DNA of 36,723 nt from Bdellovibrionales bacterium (GTDB lineage Bacteria; Bdellovibrionota_C; UBA2361; RFPC01), in the NCBI GenBank assembly GCA_020434495.1, contig JAGRAT010000004.1, positions 1 through 36,723 on the forward strand, given 5' to 3'. The notes under the pieces are model-generated. The model did no database searches and was not told the DNA's origin. It saw only the letters and a program-made list of their open reading frames with translations. Numbering within the stretch: the stretch's first letter is position 1; every line of letters starts with the position of its first letter. The position numbers and the translations under genes were made by a program. Of this stretch, positions 31,388-36,723 are shown piece by piece.

Positions 31388-31613
31388 TCCAGGAATGATA
31401 GCGAAGGAGGAGATGAAAAACGAGATCTTGGGGCATAAGGGGATTATTGGGGGGAGAGGTGGGGTGATCCTTATTGGCAAAGGTCACGTTCACGTGCACG
31501 CAAAAAGAGCGGTTACTTGAATCAAGCAGGGGATTTGGTAGGAGCGTGGGTTGCTTTCCTATAGCGATCCTCAAAAACAATGTCACTTCGTGCCATTATT
31601 TTTGGTGAACGCT

Positions 31614-34600
31614 CTAGTAAATCTCTTGGAGGAGGTCGTCTGAGACTCCCATACTGGATAGCTTTGCTATCTTATCGTTAAAATCGAGATGACTGTAGTA
31701 GATGTCCATCAAATCCAGAAGCCGCTGAGGGTCTTCGTAGGCTGGGCTCTCCGGGGGGGTAATCTGTGAGTTATAGTTGATGATCTCTACCATATCGAAA
31801 ACGGCTCGCTCTACAGCGGTATCGAGATCGGGAGTATTGTAAACTCTTTTAATAAGTTCCTCGGTGTAACTGCTGCGACTACTCTCATCGATAATATTGA
31901 GAAGTGCGTCACCAAAATACCTAGAGCTTTCAATTCGGAAAGTTGGATTTGCATCTCGTAAGTTCGTAAGAGCTGTATCTCGTTCGTGGGAATACTTCGC
32001 TCCAAAGTAAGATACGAGTCCTTCTGGTGTTCCACCGAGGTATTGAAAGTTCGCATCTTCAATTGCTTCCAGTCGGTCATGATTTCTCGCTACGAAGTCT
32101 TTTAAAGTAGCTGAATCTGCTCCATCCGCAATTATCTCGCTTAACTCCATCGCATCTCTGATATTCTGGAAGGGCTTTAGGAGATTGGGATCGCTACTGA
32201 CGTACAGTCTACAAGCGAGTTCAATTTTACTGAGATCCTCTTTGTGAAGATTGATAAAAGCGACGATCTGATCCTGTTTTGTAGCGTCTTCAGCAAGCTT
32301 CATAAGCTCTACTGCTTGATCGTAGAAATGAATCGGCTCCTTCGTTGTCGCGATGTACTGTTCTAGAAGGTTACCGTAAGTTTCATTGTCCGGATCTGGA
32401 TAACGCTCTCCATACATCTCTCGAAACTGATCTATCCAAACTCGCTTATCTTCTGGTCGAAGCGCGCCACCGGTAAGTTGCATGACGACATCACCCTGTC
32501 CAGTTACCAGGGATTCATGGATATCAATCACTTGAAAGGCAAACTGTCTCCCTCCTTGGGCCGTTCTATCATCAAGAGCCATCCACGGAGCAGCTTTGAG
32601 ATCTTGTACACCGGTATCGATGTTTCTGGTGAGGAGAGCAATTCGTTCGAGCGCATGACCAATGGCTCTCCGTTGTTGCCGCTCCTCAGGGGTATTCGCG
32701 TTTGCAAGATCTTCAGTAGTTGGTATTCGATAGGTTGCACTTGGACTTGCGGCATTCACCAGTACGGCGAGATCTCCCTGATAGATTTCAAGATTTCGCC
32801 TTGAATCGTGGAAGAAGCTATCTGTTGTTCCAGTTGGCTTTTGATATTGGCTCATGATGTCAACTGGAACGATCCATGGCTTATTCGGATTACTGTCATC
32901 CGAAGCGTCTACTTTGGCGAACATCTCACGGTGGAGGTTTCGCCGATCGTTACCGATGTGTTCGAGCTCCTTCATGACAGCTTCCATCTGAGTCTGAGAA
33001 GCAACTATTCCAGAGAGTGGATTTTTTGGATCGGCCTGCGCATCAGGGTCTCCAAAGAGAAGAGTTGCAAACTCTCTTATCTCAGTTCCCTGTTCGATTG
33101 CCTTGTCAGGAGAAACACTGGAACCTTTTAGAGTAAATTCTCGCTCGGTACAGAAGATCTCAAAAGATCTCGCGAGTTCGACAGTGCTGAAGTGTCCTTC
33201 GAGTAGGGTTCTCGTCTGTTCTGGTGAGAGAGTCGAGTGGCTCGCTGCATAGTCGACAAAGCGGGGAGTTGTTGGATCGGAGAGGGTTGTTTCGATCTCA
33301 TCGCGTGTCGGAGGAGTGAGTTTCCCGTTCTGACTTTCCCATGTTTGTTGACCCTCTGGGGTCATCTGGTCGAAATTCGCTTCAGACTTCTTCTTCTCCC
33401 AAGCTTCGTAAGCTTCCTTCCTTCTTGTTAACTCTGCCTCAACTGCGGCATCTCTATCGGTCTCTAGCTGAAGCTTTCGCTCCGCGTACTCTTCGGTCTT
33501 TTTGTAGTCTTGTTCTAGCCGTTCTTGAAGCTTTTGAAGAACGTACTGCCGAGCGCTTACAGCACCTTCACCAGATCCTATCGTCACTTCCGGATTCATC
33601 CGATAGGCGAGTTGGAGGAGGAGTTTGCTATTCTCTTCATTTATTCGTTCCTGCTCCTGCTGCACGCGCGCTTCTTCAGCAGCCTTTTGTTCTGGTGTGA
33701 GCTTCTGAAACTCTTCGTCAGAGAGGGGGGTTGGACGTTCGAGTAACTGCTGTGAAACATGGGTAACTATCTGGTCTGCAGTTTCAGTGGTGATAGTTGT
33801 CGTTTCGGGGCGTTTATCGTGATCTGGCTTAAGAAGCTCTTTTAGTCCATCGAGGGTGAAGTTCGAGTGGAGTGCCGCAACTTGCCGCGCTTTGTCGGCA
33901 ACAATTATCATCGCTGCTAGAGGAGCGAGCTGTTCATTATTGATAAACGTATCTTCTAACTTTTTAATATCTGGAGGTGTTAGCCTCCCATTGACAGCGA
34001 TAGTAGAGAGGTCGGGCATGTTCGCTGTCATTTCCGGCATAAGCGCTATGGATCTAAAGATATGCTGAGCTTCGTTCTCGTCTATACCGTTCTCAGCAAG
34101 CTTTGCGAATGTTTCGCAATCTGGATACTTCTTATGAATCTCTTCGTTCAGCCGAGTCTGCTGTGTTTCGTCGAGCTGATCGTACACCTGTTGCAGATAA
34201 CCACCGGCGAGTTCAGCGGAGCGTTCCCCTGATTGGCCAGCGTCAAAGTGCTTTCGTACTTCCCGCCACTGATCTGCGGAAAGATTTTCGGTCAGACGCT
34301 GAATTTCTGAAAACCAATCGCTCTTGTTGCCCCACTGAGCTGCCATTTCACGACCAAATCCGGACCCAAGCGCTGCTCCAAGGAGATATCGAATAGGGCG
34401 GCTGCCACCAATCTTGTCGTCATCTCCTCGTCCCAAGAACAGTCCAAGAAGGCCACCTCCGATTAACGCCGCATTCGTCCCTTCTCCACCATCAAACGCT
34501 CCCTGTGTTGTCGCTATTGCGCTGAGAGCGTGTCCCAGCTCGACGGCTGTGCGGCTGGCATCGAATCCTTCAAGTGAACCGACCATGCTATTAATCTGCT

Positions 34601-35987
34601 CTTGGCTAAGGGTAATCTGGGTTTTGTCACGCGCAATTTTCTCGGCATCATGAAGGAGATAAAGCACGCTTCCTCCAGCGGCAACCCCAGCAAGACTCGT
34701 AAGGATGTTTCCTCCAAATCCAAGTACCCTGCCGGCTCGTGGATTGTTTGTGGCATACTTCCCGAACCAATCCTGCAATCCATTTAATGCGCTATTCCCC
34801 CCCCAGAGTGCCAATCCACCCAATGCGGCTGCCCCGGCTGACTTTATAGGGTTTTCTTTAACCCAATCTGTTAACCCTTCAATAACGCTTTCATCCCGTA
34901 ACGTTAATGCATGAAGTTGGAGGTGTTGCTTTATGAATCCTTGAAGATTCCCTTCTTCTGGGAAGGCGTGCTCAAAGAGGGCTCGTATGATTCGTCCTTC
35001 CTCCGGATCATTGATAGCGTTGAGCGCTCCGTAAAGAACCGTAATTGATTCCTTTGTGAGCCCTGATTTCTTACGCATCTCATCGAGCTCTTTGTAGAGC
35101 GGCTTCAAGAGCTCGCCTACGACCTCTGTTGCCGCGAGGTTTTCAATGACTCGAATGGTATCGCCATACCCTTCGGTGTCGTGCCGCGCGTAAGCCGCCC
35201 GAAGTGGCTGTAGCGCTTCGTCCTGACTGCGGAGTTTTTCAAGAGTGATATCGTTATCTGCGAGTTCCGCAGCTCTTTTTTGTTGATCTTCGGAGCGATC
35301 TGATTCCTTGGTTTCCAGAATCTTTATATCCTCAGAAACTTGTTCGAGCATTTTTTGGAGATTCTCGCCGAAGCTTTCAAAACTTAATCCTGATGCAAGT
35401 GTGCGGTGGATATCGAAGATCTGCTTTGTTGACTCGCCAAGTAGACGCTTTACCTCGCATTGGAAGCGAATGACATTCTCTAACGCTTTTTGAGGATCCT
35501 CATCAATGAGTTCTTCTTTGACCTTGCCGCTGAATTTTCCATCAAGGATTGCTTTTAGGACCTCTTCCGTTTTTCCATTTGCTTCTTTTAGCTGTTCGGC
35601 GATGAATACCGCTGCAAGCTCACGGTAGGTAACTTCTCCGTCAGGGTGTATTAACTCTGTTCCTGTAAATCCTTTGAGAATTTCCGCTATCTGTTCGGGT
35701 GAGGGCTCTTGCATGGCTGCGTTGGTGAGAGGATTGAGACCTAATCCGGCCATGACATTGCTGGTATTAAGATTTGTAGCGCCGTAGTCGAAGGCGAAAT
35801 TCCCATTCACATCCATGTTTGGGAGTACGCCTTTGAATGATTCGTCAATGAGCCGTGCGAATCCGAAGGGATCATCGACCTCTGGGCTTACCACGGCCCG
35901 AGGTTGGTTCAGGAAGTACTCATCCTGCCCTTCTTGTGTGGTGGTAAATGTGTCACCACGGTTATCGTGATCTGGGTTACCTGGCAT
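31614..35987 (-). CDS. Giant (1457-residue) acidic protein of unknown function
   Basis: I chose ATG 35987 (MPGNPDHDNRGDTFTTTQEG); a TTG at 36014 would add nine residues. No signal peptide. Residues roughly 60-135 contain two EF-hand-like loops (MDVNGNFAFDYG and HPDGEVTYRELAAVF). Then a long charged, partly coiled-coil region (LQKMLEQVSEDIKILETKES, RAAELADNDITLEKL) leads to two Gly/Ala-rich hydrophobic segments (SAGAAALGGLALWGGNSALN, LTSLAGVAAGGSVLYLLHDA, and NAALIGGGLLGLFLGRGDDD). A second Glu/Gln-rich coil (KAAEEARVQQEQERINEENS) precedes a long helical C-terminal half. No known enzyme motif is visible. It could be a secreted effector-like or surface-associated protein, but the membrane-like middle is glycine-rich and might instead insert as a zipper. 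Confidence 0.7.
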   Translation of the reverse strand: MPGNPDHDNRGDTFTTTQEGQDEYFLNQPRAVVSPEVDDPFGFARLIDESFKGVLPNMDVNGNFAFDYGATNLNTSNVMAGLGLNPLTNAAMQEPSPEQIAEILKGFTGTELIHPDGEVTYRELAAVFIAEQLKEANGKTEEVLKAILDGKFSGKVKEELIDEDPQKALENVIRFQCEVKRLLGESTKQIFDIHRTLASGLSFESFGENLQKMLEQVSEDIKILETKESDRSEDQQKRAAELADNDITLEKLRSQDEALQPLRAAYARHDTEGYGDTIRVIENLAATEVVGELLKPLYKELDEMRKKSGLTKESITVLYGALNAINDPEEGRIIRALFEHAFPEEGNLQGFIKQHLQLHALTLRDESVIEGLTDWVKENPIKSAGAAALGGLALWGGNSALNGLQDWFGKYATNNPRAGRVLGFGGNILTSLAGVAAGGSVLYLLHDAEKIARDKTQITLSQEQINSMVGSLEGFDASRTAVELGHALSAIATTQGAFDGGEGTNAALIGGGLLGLFLGRGDDDKIGGSRPIRYLLGAALGSGFGREMAAQWGNKSDWFSEIQRLTENLSADQWREVRKHFDAGQSGERSAELAGGYLQQVYDQLDETQQTRLNEEIHKKYPDCETFAKLAENGIDENEAQHIFRSIALMPEMTANMPDLSTIAVNGRLTPPDIKKLEDTFINNEQLAPLAAMIIVADKARQVAALHSNFTLDGLKELLKPDHDKRPETTTITTETADQIVTHVSQQLLERPTPLSDEEFQKLTPEQKAAEEARVQQEQERINEENSKLLLQLAYRMNPEVTIGSGEGAVSARQYVLQKLQERLEQDYKKTEEYAERKLQLETDRDAAVEAELTRRKEAYEAWEKKKSEANFDQMTPEGQQTWESQNGKLTPPTRDEIETTLSDPTTPRFVDYAASHSTLSPEQTRTLLEGHFSTVELARSFEIFCTEREFTLKGSSVSPDKAIEQGTEIREFATLLFGDPDAQADPKNPLSGIVASQTQMEAVMKELEHIGNDRRNLHREMFAKVDASDDSNPNKPWIVPVDIMSQYQKPTGTTDSFFHDSRRNLEIYQGDLAVLVNAASPSATYRIPTTEDLANANTPEERQQRRAIGHALERIALLTRNIDTGVQDLKAAPWMALDDRTAQGGRQFAFQVIDIHESLVTGQGDVVMQLTGGALRPEDKRVWIDQFREMYGERYPDPDNETYGNLLEQYIATTKEPIHFYDQAVELMKLAEDATKQDQIVAFINLHKEDLSKIELACRLYVSSDPNLLKPFQNIRDAMELSEIIADGADSATLKDFVARNHDRLEAIEDANFQYLGGTPEGLVSYFGAKYSHERDTALTNLRDANPTFRIESSRYFGDALLNIIDESSRSSYTEELIKRVYNTPDLDTAVERAVFDMVEIINYNSQITPPESPAYEDPQRLLDLMDIYYSHLDFNDKIAKLSSMGVSDDLLQEIY

Positions 35988-36174
35988 GCCCTTGCAAAAC
36001 CTTAAACAACTCAATTCAACGCAGTCATGCGTTCGAAATTGTTATGAAAACTGTGAAGCCTTGTGTGCTTCTCTTTTTGCGAAAAATTCTTACCAGCCCC
36101 AAAAAGATTGGGACATGTCGAGTTAAGATCTCCATAACCCCTAGAGAACACCCAAGGATTGGAGTCGTATCGTC

Positions 36175-36609
36175 ATGAAAAGTGCCCGCACTGTTCTCCT
36201 CATAAGCGCTGTTTTTTTCTTTTCAAGCTGTGGATTTAACTCAACTAATCCTTCTCATACTGCGACTGCCGGAGGGCTCGGTGGTGCGGTCGTCGGCGCT
36301 GGTACGGGAGCGATAATCGGAAGTGTTATTGCTAATGGCGATGTCGGTATGAGTGCCCTGCTTGGGGCTGGGATTGGTTTGCCAGCCGGTGCGCTGGTTG
36401 GATATTACTATACAGCGACCGCCAATGAGCGAGAGCTCGGCCGCCTGGATGGTATTCTTGAGGCCAATCAGGAGGTCATTGATGCAGAAGAGGCGAGCCT
36501 CCGAGAGCTACGGCGGCAGGTGTCAGATGAGAGCTTTCTCGTGCAACCTGATTCGAGCTATCGGGAGGAGCTGTACACCGGACCAACCCTTGGAGATCCA
36601 ACTCGGTAG
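36175..36609 (+). CDS. Glycine-zipper lipoprotein
   Basis: 144 residues. MKSARTVLLISAVFFFSSC is a signal peptide with lipobox cysteine C19. Residues 33-80 form two glycine-zipper hydrophobic helices (GGLGGAVVGAGTGAIIGSVI and MSALLGAGIGLPAGALVGYY), the Gly-zipper_2TM pattern of SlyB/PcP-type outer-membrane lipoproteins. A charged coiled C-terminal part follows (NERELGRLDGILEANQEVID). GGAG lies 14 bases upstream of the ATG. It is divergent from the giant gene across a 187-bp gap. The REP-like palindrome (copy 2) starts 43 bases after its stop. Confidence 0.83.
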   Translation: MKSARTVLLISAVFFFSSCGFNSTNPSHTATAGGLGGAVVGAGTGAIIGSVIANGDVGMSALLGAGIGLPAGALVGYYYTATANERELGRLDGILEANQEVIDAEEASLRELRRQVSDESFLVQPDSSYREELYTGPTLGDPTR

Positions 36610-36651
36610 CTCTGAGTCTTATTCTTGGGTAGCTTCCCGAGAATGAAATCT

Positions 36652-36700
36652 AGAGCGCTTCTCGAAAGTTATTGCCGCGAAGCGGAGATAACTTTTAGCG
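36652..36700 (+). repeat. REP-like palindrome, copy 2
   Basis: Reverse complement of copy 1 (4952-5000), matching at 47 of 49 positions. The two differing bases lie opposite each other in the stem (T-A here for A-T in copy 1). It is 43 bp downstream of the glycine-zipper lipoprotein stop and has the same orientation to that gene as copy 1 has to the 80-residue gene. Confidence 0.85.
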
Positions 36701-36723
36701 CTCGTCTGCCGTGTCGAAAGCTG

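Noticed and set aside
31388-31480. N-terminal extension of trmB from TTG 31480
   Set aside because: The extra 31 residues are Pro/Ile-rich and not found in TrmB; ATG 31387 fits family length.
33236-34396. Several plus-strand open frames inside the giant gene
   Set aside because: They are antisense shadows of the long minus-strand frame, with no ribosome sites or domains.

Overview
The window looks like chromosome of a motile, diderm (Gram-negative) bacterium of moderate GC. It encodes an arabinose-5-phosphate isomerase of the Kdo/LPS pathway, several lipobox-bearing lipoproteins including a LolB-like one, short flagellins with an FlgM-like anti-sigma factor, a minor (pseudo)pilin set, a soluble chemoreceptor, and a Ser/Thr kinase fused to a receiver domain. 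This mix fits a deltaproteobacterial-type lineage (Bdellovibrionota, Myxococcota or a related uncultured group), but I cannot place it more precisely from sequence alone. There is no phage, CRISPR array, tRNA or rRNA that I could recognise.

Layout. 1-3360 (+): the end of an ECF sigma factor, translationally coupled to an anti-sigma/YfbK-type von Willebrand A fusion, then a divergent nucleotidyltransferase-fold protein. 3344-5296 (-): a small membrane protein behind a very good sigma-54 site, a REP-like palindrome, rsmG, and a cation-diffusion-facilitator homologue that appears to have lost its metal site. 5396-7621: dus (+) convergent with an ASST-like propeller protein (-). 7808-9420 (+): a 59-residue FlgM homologue and the kinase-receiver protein. 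9421-9942: a gene-free stretch occupied by a 412-bp element with 40-bp terminal inverted repeats enclosing four further hairpins. 9943-13871 (-): two flagellins followed within 39 bp by four overlapping genes resembling fimT-pilV-pilW-pilX. 14054-18483: a TerB-like protein, a multipass membrane protein, kdsD with a small membrane protein, and a TraB-family protein. 18513-22095: a GT-C glycosyltransferase, a small disordered protein and an orphan N6-adenine DNA methylase.

22290-26877 (+): a TPR lipoprotein coupled to a LolB-like lipoprotein, then a PAS protein and a soluble chemoreceptor that together look like a split Aer, followed by a decayed receiver-domain gene. 26999-30464 (-): an ABC exporter operon (small protein, anchored periplasmic protein, ATPase, large permease). 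30683-36700: trmB, a 1457-residue protein of unknown function, a glycine-zipper lipoprotein, and a second copy of the REP-like palindrome.

The most unusual items are the multi-hairpin inverted-repeat element at 9461-9872, the pair of near-identical palindromes at 4952-5000 and 36652-36700 with a compensatory stem change and the same orientation relative to the upstream gene, the flagellin plus minor-pilin gene run, and several proteins with altered key residues (metal-site-poor CDF, non-RD kinase, prepilin-like protein with an uncleavable-looking leader).
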